Source of the DNA: Clostridia bacterium
Lineage (GTDB): Bacteria > Bacillota > Clostridia > Oscillospirales > CAG-272
Direction of reading: 5' to 3'
DNA: 64,000 nucleotides
NCBI GenBank assembly: GCA_017537175.1
Contig: JAFYLH010000032.1
Span: 84,334-148,333, forward strand
Position numbers and translations under genes: made by a program. This document shows, piece after piece, positions 7,447 to 16,489 of this stretch. The notes under the pieces are model-generated. The model ran no database searches. It saw only the letters and a program-made list of their open reading frames with translations, and was not told the DNA's origin. How positions within the stretch are numbered: the first letter of the stretch is position 1; every line of letters begins with the position of its first letter.

Positions 7447-8844
7447 TCATTGTGCCGCTTCAAAAGAGTCCTTTGCCCCATTATAAATGCTTTCCGGGGT
7501 GAGCTCATAGTTATATACAGCCTTTGCCAGAGCATCCACGGTATAAACACGGTAATCGGGATAAACATCGGTCAGATCATTTATGGGCCTGCCGTCCTTG
7601 ATGCCGCAGATATAGTCCATCATATCAAGAGCGCTGGAATCCCGTATCGATGTGTCTATAAGCTCATAATAGTATGCATCCGACAGATATCCGCCCATAG
7701 CTGCGGCATACAGGCCGTCAAGCGCGGCTGCCATATCCTTGCAGGTGCTTCCGGCATAGACCGTAATTACTGCGTGATCGGGGGATACATAGCTGTAATA
7801 GGTATCGTTTGATGCTACGGTCTTTGGCAGAGGCAGAATACACCAGTCGGGGGACATAGTGGTTATTATCTCCATTTCACCTACCGTGCCTATATAAAAG
7901 AGGGCATTTCCCTGCATAAAATCACCTCTTGCAGAGCCGCTCTCCGCGCTGTCATTGTACAGGGTCTTTTGACCGCCTATACTGCGTAGCAGACTTATTA
8001 TTCCTGCGGTCCTTTCGTTATTGTAGGCAAGGGCAGGGGTCTTTGCGTAGCCTGTGTCGGTAAAGCTGCCACCGCCTGACTTATATACCGTACGGGTCAG
8101 AAGTCCTAAGTCGGAAGCCGCCAATCCTGCGTTTGCGTTAATGTCGGTGTTGATGCGCAGCATAGCAATAAGCTCATCCCAGGTCCAGCTTCCCTCTTTG
8201 ACTTTATCATAGGGCATACTAAGGCCTGCGGACCTTAAAAGATCGCGGTTGACATACAGACAGTAGTAGCTTCTTATATCCCGGTTGAACTCACCGTATA
8301 TTCCGTAGCTCTCCGAGCCCCGGGCCGCCTGTGACATCATAACGGTATCATACCATGCCTTGTTAAAATCTCCGCCTATAACAGATTGGGTCTTAAGCAG
8401 AACACCTCTTGCCGCAAAGCTGCCCAGATCCTTTTGCGGTATGGAAAGCAGGTCTGCATAGTGTACTCCTGCAAGCATATTTACCTGAGCGGAGCGCAGG
8501 ACCGTGTCGGAATTATCCTCAAACTGCACCAGCCTTGTGGAATACTTTTTCTCAAACAGGGCATTATGCAACTTAAGGATGCTGTTGCGGTTGCTGTCCG
8601 AGGCGGTGGGTACATGGACCATACCCGAGGTGGATGCAATGGTAAAATTGTCACCCAGATCCACAGAGGGAATAGAGTTAAGAGCCTCTACCGCCTTTTT
8701 CTTCATAGAATCGGTATCAACCGTTACCTGGGTAACACCGCTGTCGGTGCTGTCGTCGGGGACGGGTTGGGTATTATTTTCTTTACACGAGGTCACGGAC
8801 AGGCATACAAGCAGAGCCGTGACAAATACTAATAACTTTTTCAT
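7447..8844 (-). CDS. Extracellular solute-binding lipoprotein, ABC-type family 1-like
   Basis: The 465-residue product is a secreted lipoprotein: MKKLLVFVTALLVCLSVTSC has a signal peptide and lipobox with Cys20. The remainder resembles type I periplasmic binding proteins for sugars, with an N-terminal segment on VPTASDSN and a C-terminal lobe including WTWDELIAML, which is common in family 1 proteins. No permease or ATPase gene lies nearby, so it either works with a distant transporter or has a sensory role. The start at 8844 is chosen for the signal peptide; the ribosome site (AATAGGT) is weak, and ATG 8862 is an alternative. The downstream neighbour on the same strand is rpsO, behind its own promoter. 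Confidence 0.75.
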   Translation of the reverse strand: MKKLLVFVTALLVCLSVTSCKENNTQPVPDDSTDSGVTQVTVDTDSMKKKAVEALNSIPSVDLGDNFTIASTSGMVHVPTASDSNRNSILKLHNALFEKKYSTRLVQFEDNSDTVLRSAQVNMLAGVHYADLLSIPQKDLGSFAARGVLLKTQSVIGGDFNKAWYDTVMMSQAARGSESYGIYGEFNRDIRSYYCLYVNRDLLRSAGLSMPYDKVKEGSWTWDELIAMLRINTDINANAGLAASDLGLLTRTVYKSGGGSFTDTGYAKTPALAYNNERTAGIISLLRSIGGQKTLYNDSAESGSARGDFMQGNALFYIGTVGEMEIITTMSPDWCILPLPKTVASNDTYYSYVSPDHAVITVYAGSTCKDMAAALDGLYAAAMGGYLSDAYYYELIDTSIRDSSALDMMDYICGIKDGRPINDLTDVYPDYRVYTVDALAKAVYNYELTPESIYNGAKDSFEAAQ

Positions 8845-8918
8845 ACCTATTAGTATAAGCATATTTTTGCCGAAATTCAATTGATAATTGTAAATAATAC
8901 AACCTTGATTTTTCAACA

Positions 8919-8947
8919 TTGACAAAATATTCCCCCTGTGATATCAT
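8919..8947 (+). promoter_or_regulatory. Promoter of the large esterase gene
   Basis: TTGACA at 8919-8924 and TATCAT at 8942-8947 with a 17-bp spacer, followed by ATGGAGGAAATT before the start codon. Confidence 0.6.
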
Positions 8948-8982
8948 AATAAGGTATGATTACTTAAAAAATGGAGGAAATT

Positions 8983-11900
8983 ATGAAGATTTCTGTAAGA
9001 ATATCGGCGTTGGTTCTTTGCCTGCTGATGCTTTTACCTACATTTGTTTTCGGTTATGTGGGGGGTGTTACACAGAACCCCGATGTGGAGATGCCAAAAT
9101 CCACTCCCGTAATCGACGGTGAGATAGAGCCCGACGGCTCCTGGTCACAGGCGGCCTATCTCAATGATGCAACTTTCGGCAGATTCTGGGATGTAATGGA
9201 GCCCACATCCACCGCAAAGGTTTATTTTGCATATGATGCAAATAACCTTTATTTTGCGGCAGATATAACCGACTGTAACGATACAAATTATTTTGTAGCA
9301 TCTACAGGCTATGACAATATAGATAACAGCGGCACCAAAAAGCCCTACGGCTTCAACGGCGACGTTATGAACCTGATGCTTGACCCTATGGGCGTGTTTG
9401 AAAAGAACTCTTCAAAGCAGACCACCCCCTGGTATAACGTAGGTATCTATTCCGATAATACCGTTAAGGTCTACCGCTCTCAGGTAAACGAGGGTGACAT
9501 TACATCCTCTGTCAGTGCAAAGGGTGAGATCACAGGCTACGGCTGGCGCTTTGAGGTAGCTATCCCCTGGTCTGTAATTGTGGCGGATGTAAAGGCTCTC
9601 GGACTTACCGTTACTCAGGCTCAGCTTGCGACTATCGGCTCTACCTCCCGTGCGGCTTGTATGTATATGGACAGATATGTTACCGCAAACGGAACGGTCG
9701 ATACATGGGGCCGTTTTATAACAGTTTGCGAAAAGACCTATGACGGCTACAGCGGTACCTCTACCAGCGGTGTCGTGGCAAAGGCATACGGTATCTTGCT
9801 TAAGCACACCGACCTTCATGTTCATACCTGGAGCGAGTGGACAAGGGTAGATGCTACCTGTACCGCCGACGGCTCGAACACAAGAAAGTGTACTGCCTGC
9901 GGGTATACCGAAGCAGAGGTCATCACAGCCTTAGGTCACACCGAGGGTGAGACCGTAACGGTTGATGTAACCTGTACCACAGACGGCAGTAAGACTACAT
10001 ATTGCAGTACCTGTAATGAAATAATCTCCTCCCAAACATATAAGGCAGAGGGTCACCTCTTCTCTGACTGGCAGCTTGTAAAGGAAGCTACCGAAACCGC
10101 CCACGGACTTGAAAAGCGCGAATGCTCTGTATGCGGCGCTGCCGAAGAGCGCAATACCCCTATGCTTTCCTCCGATCAGCCTGTTGTTGCAGGTGTAAAT
10201 AACTATACCGTGACCCTTAACGGTATCACCGACATAAAGGAAATAAGATTTGCCATCGGTACATATACCACAGGCTCACAGGTCAAGGCGGCAGAAAAAA
10301 ATGTAACCCTTGACGCGGCAACCGTTAAGAAATACACCGTTGACGGTGTGTTCACCTATGATCTGCCCTGGGTAGGAGCTTACACCTTTTGGGTAAGAGC
10401 AAATAACGGCACAGGCTATTTCCTCTATACCGATGTAAATGAGATAACACCCTATGTTACCTCTTACGGAGTTAAGCTCACAGTCAATGACTTTGGTGAG
10501 GACTACAAGGACGCCTGGCTTGCAAAGGGTACATTCAATACCTACAACGAGATCAAGGCAAGTACAGAGTTTAAGTATCAGGCATCTGCCAATAAGCTTG
10601 CCAACTACGCAAAGACCACCCATGATTTTACATACACAATGACCGATCCCGGCGACTATACCGTGCTTATCAGATACAATGACGGAAGCGTTGATGTTAT
10701 CCATCATACCCTTACCGTTGACGTACCCGTGCTTAAGGGTAACGGACTTCAGGCTATAGTTCAGAACATCCCCGACATCAAGATCATCCGTACTGCTTAC
10801 GGTCACCATACCTCTGTAGCCTCTATCAAAGCGGCAAGCGGTGTTCGTAACTTCTCAAACAAGAACGACATCAAGGGTGCAGATGAATATACCATCCAGT
10901 ACCGCACCGAGGGTGAAGTGACCCTTATCGTTGAGTATAACAATGGCTATAAGCATTTCCTCTATTATAACGTAACAAAGAAGACTCCTACCTTTAATCT
11001 TACCGAAAAGACAGTAACCTTTGGTAACCTTGAGGGTATGACCGTATTGAGATATGCTCCCGGTACATATTCTACCTCTACCGAGATAAAGAATGCCACC
11101 GGCTCACAGTATCTCAGACCCTCGGCAATTGTTGACGGTGTGATCAGCATCACCTTGGAGGACGGAACCTACAGCTTTGTTGTTCAGTATGACGATGACA
11201 GCTATTTCTATAAGACCGTTACAATAAGCAATGTGATCGAGCCTACCGTTACTGCTGCCAATGTTTCAAAGGCGTTTACCAGTAATATGATGTTCCAGCG
11301 CGACGAGCCTATCTCTGTATGGGGCTGGTCAACCAAGGCAAACGAGGGCAAGGTAATCACCGCGACCTTAGGCGATATGTTTGCCTGGACTACGGTAAAG
11401 AACGGTGAGTGGAAGATAACCTTCCCAAATACCCTGCCTGCAACTACAGAGCCTATGATGCTGACGGTCAACACCGCAAAGGCTACAAAGACCTTCCGTA
11501 ACATTCTTATAGGTGATGTATATTATGTTATCGGTCAGTCAAATGCCTTCTACGGCATTGCAAATCAGGTTCAGGAGATGCAGCAGAACGGTCTTAAGCC
11601 CAACTGGGACTACAGCGGTGAGCGTAATATCCGTTTCTTCCGTAACAGTAGCACCTATACCTCCTCATATACGGGAACAAAGGCACAGGGTACTACCACA
11701 CTTCTTGAGGATGTGGAATACAGCTCTACCGTATGGATGACACCCACAAATATTCAGAGTCAGTTGACCAATCCTCCCGCAACGGGTTCTTTCTCCGCAC
11801 TTGGCTATCTCTTTGCATACAATATGTCAAACAAGACAGACGTGCCGATAGGTGTAATTGAAATAGATGCATCCGGTTTCCCCCTTATTGCATTTGCACC

Positions 11901-12774
11901 CAATGAGCTTGCGGACAAATGGGGAGATGAAAGCTACAATGCTTCAACAGGTGTTTATACCTATAACCTCAATGACGGTTATCTTGTAAACACCGCAATG
12001 CCCACAAGATTTGCTTATAATCACCTTATCTATCCTCTGCGCCAGTTCTCCACCGCAGGTATCATCTGGTATCAGGGCGAGAGCGACTGTATGAACACCA
12101 CCGAGATCTGGGGTGAGAATGCAGATACCTTCTCCCATCAGTTCACCGAGCTTATGACATGGTTCAGAGCTAACCTCGGCAACCGTCACGACTTCCCCGT
12201 ATATATGATCGAGTTCCCCACCTGTTATTATAACAACGGTGCCAACGCATTTATAGATATGGGCGGAGTTCAATGTGAGCAGGGTCTTATCTCGGGCATG
12301 CTCTCCGACTTCCATCTGGTAAACTCCTCGGATATGTTCTCTAATACCACCTGGTACAACTCGCTTCATCCTTATATTAAGGAAAAGCAGGCGGACAGAC
12401 TTGCAAGCATCGTTGCGGCAAACGGCTACGGTATAGGCAATCTTTCCTATGTCAGCGGTCCCGTTATGACAGGTGTTACCTATAACGGAACAAGAGCCAC
12501 CGTTACATTCAAGAATGTGGGCAGCGGCTTAAAGGCATACAGCGGCAGCTATGTTGACGGCTTTGATGTTTATGTAAACATAGGCGGCACATACCAGTGG
12601 ATAGAGGTCAATAATGCATATGTCAGCACAACAAATCAGGTCATAGTGCCTTCGATGTACAACATCCTCGGTGTGCGCTATAACCGTAATACCGAGTATC
12701 TCTTCCCCACAGGCGGAATAAATCTCTGCAACAGTAATAATGTTCCCGCTTCTGCGTTTATAGATCTGCAATAA
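8983..12774 (+). CDS. Large secreted multidomain sialate O-acetylesterase-like protein
   Basis: The 1263-residue product has a signal peptide (about 1-24) and then a CBM9-like carbohydrate-binding domain (TPVIDGEIEPDGSW onward, about 40-265). Two to three Cys-rich HTWSEW...CTACGYTE repeats (about 275-400) and four beta-sandwich repeats of about 85 residues (to about 755) follow. The C-terminal SASA/SGNH-like esterase (about 775-1260) has GQSNA (Ser near residue 851), WYQGESD (about 1028) and SLHP (about 1125). Such enzymes remove acetyl groups from sialic acids or plant glycans; here mucin or polysaccharide deacetylation is inferred. GGAGG 6 nt before 8983 decides the start against an in-frame ATG at 8971. 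No cell-wall anchor is seen. It is a single-gene unit with its own promoter and terminator. Confidence 0.85.
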   Translation: MKISVRISALVLCLLMLLPTFVFGYVGGVTQNPDVEMPKSTPVIDGEIEPDGSWSQAAYLNDATFGRFWDVMEPTSTAKVYFAYDANNLYFAADITDCNDTNYFVASTGYDNIDNSGTKKPYGFNGDVMNLMLDPMGVFEKNSSKQTTPWYNVGIYSDNTVKVYRSQVNEGDITSSVSAKGEITGYGWRFEVAIPWSVIVADVKALGLTVTQAQLATIGSTSRAACMYMDRYVTANGTVDTWGRFITVCEKTYDGYSGTSTSGVVAKAYGILLKHTDLHVHTWSEWTRVDATCTADGSNTRKCTACGYTEAEVITALGHTEGETVTVDVTCTTDGSKTTYCSTCNEIISSQTYKAEGHLFSDWQLVKEATETAHGLEKRECSVCGAAEERNTPMLSSDQPVVAGVNNYTVTLNGITDIKEIRFAIGTYTTGSQVKAAEKNVTLDAATVKKYTVDGVFTYDLPWVGAYTFWVRANNGTGYFLYTDVNEITPYVTSYGVKLTVNDFGEDYKDAWLAKGTFNTYNEIKASTEFKYQASANKLANYAKTTHDFTYTMTDPGDYTVLIRYNDGSVDVIHHTLTVDVPVLKGNGLQAIVQNIPDIKIIRTAYGHHTSVASIKAASGVRNFSNKNDIKGADEYTIQYRTEGEVTLIVEYNNGYKHFLYYNVTKKTPTFNLTEKTVTFGNLEGMTVLRYAPGTYSTSTEIKNATGSQYLRPSAIVDGVISITLEDGTYSFVVQYDDDSYFYKTVTISNVIEPTVTAANVSKAFTSNMMFQRDEPISVWGWSTKANEGKVITATLGDMFAWTTVKNGEWKITFPNTLPATTEPMMLTVNTAKATKTFRNILIGDVYYVIGQSNAFYGIANQVQEMQQNGLKPNWDYSGERNIRFFRNSSTYTSSYTGTKAQGTTTLLEDVEYSSTVWMTPTNIQSQLTNPPATGSFSALGYLFAYNMSNKTDVPIGVIEIDASGFPLIAFAPNELADKWGDESYNASTGVYTYNLNDGYLVNTAMPTRFAYNHLIYPLRQFSTAGIIWYQGESDCMNTTEIWGENADTFSHQFTELMTWFRANLGNRHDFPVYMIEFPTCYYNNGANAFIDMGGVQCEQGLISGMLSDFHLVNSSDMFSNTTWYNSLHPYIKEKQADRLASIVAANGYGIGNLSYVSGPVMTGVTYNGTRATVTFKNVGSGLKAYSGSYVDGFDVYVNIGGTYQWIEVNNAYVSTTNQVIVPSMYNILGVRYNRNTEYLFPTGGINLCNSNNVPASAFIDLQ

Positions 12775-12777
12775 AAC

Positions 12778-12812
12778 AAAAAACTGTCACGGTTTTGCCG
12801 TGACAGTTTTTT
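12778..12812 (+). terminator. Intrinsic terminator of the esterase gene
   Basis: AAAAAACTGTCACGG / CCGTGACAGTTTTTT stem with a 5-nt loop, 4 bp after the stop codon. A near copy occurs at 13994-14026. Confidence 0.8.
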
Positions 12813-12862
12813 GTCTGCCTTAGATCTCATTTCGCTAAAGGCGAAATATATCGACTTTAATA

Positions 12863-12891
12863 TTGCTTTTATATATTTTCTATGCTATAAT
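12863..12891 (+). promoter_or_regulatory. Promoter of the 268-residue lipoprotein gene
   Basis: TTGCTT (12863-12868), 17-bp spacer, TATAAT (12886-12891). Confidence 0.6.
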
Positions 12892-12921
12892 TCAAGTAAT
12901 AACCAAACAAGGAGACTCAAA

Positions 12922-13728
12922 ATGAAAAGATTTTTAGCAATAGCATTATGCTTTCTTATGCTTTTCCTTGCGGCATGCACTTCAAACAATAACCAATCAA
13001 ATGAAAATACAAAGGCCGAAGAAACCTATGAGATCATTCAAAAGGAACTTCTTACTCCCGAGACGGTTATAGCCGAGCTTTGTGGGCTTGGGGATTTTGC
13101 CTGTATGCTTCAAACCCCCGGCTGTAATGAGGTTTATAACAGTCAGATAAATCTTTCGGAACCGGTTGTCAAATCATACCGATTCTATGATAACAACACA
13201 GGAGAATATGTTCATCTTTTGTGTCTTGCTTCGGTAGATGATGCCAAGATGGCAAGCTATGCATATGACGGTTATGACTATACCAACCGCTTGGGCGCAA
13301 TGTATCTTTTCGGAACTGCAGAATGTATTGAAGACTTAAGCTTTTCGGGCTACAAATACCCCGACAGCTTTGAAGCAGAGGGTGCGGACTCCGATCCCGA
13401 AAGTGTTGCAGGTATCGTAAAAGCTATCGAGGACAAAACCGAGCTTTGCGGAGGATATTACAGCGTAGAGTCTATAGAAGAAACAAAGAATAAAATAAAC
13501 CAAAAGTTCACTCTTGAGGGAGGTATACTCAATCTGGTACACCTGACATATCACGACGGAACAGTCCTGCGATTTGTTTATATTTATGAATTTGAGAGCG
13601 AAAACGATGCGGTACTGTACGAAGAAGACCGCGCCGCCTTCTCACAAGGTGTTGAGGACGGAGTGTGTATAAGAATTGGCACCAAAGTTGTTTTCGGAAA
13701 TCACAGCATAGTATCCGAAATCGGTTAA
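12922..13728 (+). CDS. Lipoprotein of unknown function
   Basis: The 268-residue product starts MKRFLAIALCFLMLFLAAC, a clear lipoprotein signal with Cys19. The mature part begins with an Asn/Ser-rich linker and is acidic; no family is recognised. It contains HLLCLASVDDAKMASYAYDG and VYIYEFESENDAVLYEEDRA, consistent with a small alpha/beta fold outside the membrane. AAGGAG 10 nt upstream and a consensus promoter support the start at 12922; a longer frame from 12811 would begin within the preceding terminator. It forms a single-gene unit flanked by two similar terminators. Confidence 0.75.
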   Translation: MKRFLAIALCFLMLFLAACTSNNNQSNENTKAEETYEIIQKELLTPETVIAELCGLGDFACMLQTPGCNEVYNSQINLSEPVVKSYRFYDNNTGEYVHLLCLASVDDAKMASYAYDGYDYTNRLGAMYLFGTAECIEDLSFSGYKYPDSFEAEGADSDPESVAGIVKAIEDKTELCGGYYSVESIEETKNKINQKFTLEGGILNLVHLTYHDGTVLRFVYIYEFESENDAVLYEEDRAAFSQGVEDGVCIRIGTKVVFGNHSIVSEIG

Positions 13729-13767
13729 TTATTCAAGTTATAGGATCAACATTATATCCCATTAGTC

Positions 13768-13926
13768 TTACATCCCTGTCTTTTCCTTCACAAGAGCGAT
13801 ATACTGTTCCATATTAATTTCTTTTTCCAAAAGCAGTTTGCACCAAGCGACGGATTCGGCATCTATTTTAAAACCTTCCATTTCGACCGAGGCTACTGCA
13901 TTTTTTATCGCCTTTTCAACAGACAT
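13768..13926 (-). CDS. Antitoxin VbhA-like small protein, orphan
   Basis: This 52-residue frame begins ATG TCT GTT GAA and encodes MSVEKAIKNAVASVEMEGF, then KIDAESVAWCKLLLEKEI, ending EKTGM. The ASVxMEGF block followed by a short helix matches the antitoxin-VbhA type inhibitory helix of Fic-domain toxins. A GGGTG ribosome site lies about 7 nt upstream. VbhA-type antitoxins are normally followed by a Fic AMP-transferase gene, but on the minus strand the next sequence is antisense to a lipoprotein gene and no Fic motif (HPFxxGNG) is present here. It may act on a distant toxin, be a relic, or serve another partner. Confidence 0.6.
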   Translation of the reverse strand: MSVEKAIKNAVASVEMEGFKIDAESVAWCKLLLEKEINMEQYIALVKEKTGM

Positions 13927-13993
13927 AAAATCACCCTTTCCTGTTTGTAAATATAGTGTAGCATATAGCTAAAAAAAATACAATACGGTAGTT

Positions 13994-14026
13994 AAAAAAC
14001 TGTCACGATTTTTCGTGACAGTTTTT
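13994..14026. terminator. Terminator-like hairpin
   Basis: AAAAAACTGTCACGA / TCGTGACAGTTTTT, nearly the same as 12778-12812. It lies between the divergent antitoxin-like gene and the convergent end of the lipoprotein gene at 14054, and it is followed by two TTCCTAA heptamers. Confidence 0.6.
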
Positions 14027-14053
14027 CTCATTAATTCCTAATTCCTAATTATT

Positions 14054-15010
14054 CTATGCTCCCATACCGCTCATAGCCTCAATAGTCTGAACATACATAT
14101 CCACAACTTCCTTTGTGTACTTGGAGCAGGCTATGGAATAAAGCTCGTCGTAATTTGCTACCTTAATCGCCTTGCCGTCCTCAAAGTTGAACATAGCAAG
14201 GATCTCCTCCATCATTTCGCCCTCAAGCTCCTCCTGAGTCTTATCACTACCCTCGTACCAGGTATACTCACTCAGATCTGCGGGAGCTTCTATATCTACA
14301 TCACTTCCGGGATCGTTGTAGGACATCTTAAGGGATACCTCAGCCTTGCTCTTACCCTCAAGAGCATCAAAAGCTGCGGTAAATGCTATAGAAATATACT
14401 CAAAATATCCGTTGTCGTCGGTGGTAAATTCGATTTTGACATCAGAATAATCAAAGCTGAACTGTCCGTCGCCGTTAGGAGAGCTGCAATAGCTGCTTAC
14501 TCCGGAAAGGAAGGTCTCGGTCATACTCTCAAGCTCGCTTGCCTTTGCCTTGACAGACACCTTGTTGCCGTTGATGCTTGCCTTTTTGAAAACATTGGTG
14601 GGGATATCTACCGCAATACTCTCAAAGGAGGACTCGATAGATTCTACCGCAACCTGTGTCTTATACTTTTCACCCATACCCGACATTTCGTATGCCACAT
14701 TGTCGGCATAATAGGTGGAGCTCTTGTAGCTCTGACCCGAAGAAAGGTCTGTTATATCATAAACGCTGTAGTAAATCGGCGCACCCTCGGTACGGCGGTC
14801 AAGCTTGGTATCAACAACAGACTGATTTCCTGCCACCTTGCTGCCTGTGGTGTACTTAACACTTAATTCCATTGTGGAATCAAAGGAGGTAAGCGAGTCG
14901 GTCTTGGTCTTTGCATCGGTGTATAGTCCGGTTGCATCAACCGTCTTTGTGCAGGCGCAAAGTCCCAGGCAAAGTATGAATGCCGTAAATAAACAAATAA
15001 TTTTTTTCAT
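14054..15010 (-). CDS. Lipoprotein of unknown function
   Basis: The 318-residue product begins MKKIICLFTAFILCLGLCAC, a lipoprotein signal with Cys at residue 20. The mature domain (about 25-250) looks like a lipid-binding LolA/LppX-type barrel: long alternating strands, for example SFDSTMELSVKYTTG and DVKIEFTTDDNGYFEYISI. This resemblance is an inference. A C-terminal helical part (about 255-318) ends with SGMGA. The ATG at 15010 is preferred over GTG 15019 because it begins the signal peptide directly; the ribosome site is weak. cysS lies upstream on the same strand, separated by a GGGCGGATA palindrome. Confidence 0.7.
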   Translation of the reverse strand: MKKIICLFTAFILCLGLCACTKTVDATGLYTDAKTKTDSLTSFDSTMELSVKYTTGSKVAGNQSVVDTKLDRRTEGAPIYYSVYDITDLSSGQSYKSSTYYADNVAYEMSGMGEKYKTQVAVESIESSFESIAVDIPTNVFKKASINGNKVSVKAKASELESMTETFLSGVSSYCSSPNGDGQFSFDYSDVKIEFTTDDNGYFEYISIAFTAAFDALEGKSKAEVSLKMSYNDPGSDVDIEAPADLSEYTWYEGSDKTQEELEGEMMEEILAMFNFEDGKAIKVANYDELYSIACSKYTKEVVDMYVQTIEAMSGMGA

Positions 15011-15045
15011 TGTAAACACTCTGTAATATATATTTTGTTACGAGT

Positions 15046-15064
15046 GGGCGGATAATATCCGCCC
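15046..15064. repeat. GGGCGGATA palindromic repeat
   Basis: Perfect 9-1-9 palindrome GGGCGGATA A TATCCGCCC just after the cysS stop. A one-mismatch copy sits at 48068-48086 and a related one at 6950-6969. Confidence 0.6.
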
Positions 15065-16489
15065 CTACGCCTTTTTGTATGTTGTACCCTGAGGAGTATC
15101 CACAAGGATGATTCCCTCAGCCGCTAACATATCACGGATGCGGTCAGCCTCGGCAAAGTTGCGTTCCTTCTTTGCAGCTGCTCTCTGTGCAATAAGATCA
15201 AGGATACGGGGATCGTTTGCCTCGTTATCTGCCGCCGCCTCGGTCTTGGGAGCCTTGCGCTTGCTTGCAGCCTCAATAAGGTTAAGAGAAAGAACACGGT
15301 CATAATCAGAGAGAAGTGCAAGCTTGGTCTTGCCGTTGGTCTTTGCCTTAAGTACATCATAAAGTGCTGTCACACCAAGAGAGGTGTTAAGGTCATTGCC
15401 CATAACCTCGTTGAACTTAGCCTTGTATTCATTGAATACAGCCTCGTCAAGCTCACCGTCATTTTCGTCAAGGGTCGCGATCTTTTTAACTAACTTTTCG
15501 TAAGCCTGAGCCGCATTGTCAAGAGAATCCCAGGAGAAAACAAGGGATTTTCTGTAATGGGACTGCAGACAGAAGAATCTGTAAACTATGGGGTCATAGC
15601 CCTTTTCCTCTAAGAGAGAAACAGTTAAGAACTCGCCCTTACTCTTACTCATCTTGCCGCTGTTGGTGTTAAGATGGAGAATATGGAACCAGTGGGGACA
15701 CCACTCGTGACCGATATATGCCTCGCTCTGTGCGATCTCGTTTGTATGGTGGGGGAAAGCATTATCGATACCGCCGCAATGCAGATCCAGATATTCACCT
15801 TGATGCTTTAAGCTGATAGCGGAGCACTCGATATGCCAGCCGGGGTAACCCACACCCCAGGGGCTGTCCCACTTAAGCTCCTGATCCTCAAACTTTGACT
15901 TGGTGAACCAGAGAACAAAGTCTATCTTGTTGCGCTTGTTGGTATCCTCCTCGACACCCTCGCGCACGCCAACCTCAAGATCCTCGGCATCGTGATCGTT
16001 GAACACATAGTATTCCTTAAGCTTGGAGGTGTCAAAATAAACATTACCGCCTGCAATATATGCATAGTCCTTGTCTATAAGACCCTGTACCATCTCGATG
16101 AACTCGGAGATACAGCTTGTTGCGGGAACAACGGTTGCGGGGATCTTGATGTTCAGCTTGTCGCAGTCTGCAAAGAAGGCGTCGGTATAGAACTTTGCTA
16201 TCTCCATAACAGTCTTCTTTTCGCGCTTTGCGCCCTTGAGCATCTTGTCCTCGCCTGTGTCGGCGTCGCTGGAGAGGTGACCGACGTCGGTGATGTTCAT
16301 TACACGGTCCACATCATATCCAACATATGACAGGTATTTTTCCAGCACGTCCTCCATAATATAACTACGGAGGTTGCCGATATGTGCAAAGTGATAAACG
16401 GTAGGACCGCAGGTGTACATACGCACCTTGCCCTCCTCGTGGGTCTTGAATTCGTCTTTCTTTCTTGTAAGTGTGTTATATAAAATCAT
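15065..16489 (-). CDS. cysS: Cysteinyl-tRNA synthetase
   Basis: The 474-residue product is a class I aminoacyl-tRNA synthetase that charges tRNA-Cys. It shows TCGPTVYHFAHIGNLRSY (zinc ligand Cys and HIGN), WHIECSAIS, HHTNEIAQSEA and the KMSKSKGEF loop near residue 278, with a helical tRNA-binding C-terminus (NFAEADRIRDML). Length is normal. Its ATG overlaps the cysE stop in ATGA, so the two are translationally coupled. The order cysE-cysS is widespread in Bacillota and links cysteine supply to its use. Confidence 0.96.
   Translation of the reverse strand: MILYNTLTRKKDEFKTHEEGKVRMYTCGPTVYHFAHIGNLRSYIMEDVLEKYLSYVGYDVDRVMNITDVGHLSSDADTGEDKMLKGAKREKKTVMEIAKFYTDAFFADCDKLNIKIPATVVPATSCISEFIEMVQGLIDKDYAYIAGGNVYFDTSKLKEYYVFNDHDAEDLEVGVREGVEEDTNKRNKIDFVLWFTKSKFEDQELKWDSPWGVGYPGWHIECSAISLKHQGEYLDLHCGGIDNAFPHHTNEIAQSEAYIGHEWCPHWFHILHLNTNSGKMSKSKGEFLTVSLLEEKGYDPIVYRFFCLQSHYRKSLVFSWDSLDNAAQAYEKLVKKIATLDENDGELDEAVFNEYKAKFNEVMGNDLNTSLGVTALYDVLKAKTNGKTKLALLSDYDRVLSLNLIEAASKRKAPKTEAAADNEANDPRILDLIAQRAAAKKERNFAEADRIRDMLAAEGIILVDTPQGTTYKKA

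Noticed and set aside
10276..10809. 177-codon antisense frame in the esterase gene
   Set aside because: Shadow of the long repetitive coding sequence; no start signals.
13926..14053. Fic toxin gene next to the VbhA-like antitoxin
   Set aside because: No open frame or HPFxxGNG-type motif on either strand near the antitoxin.
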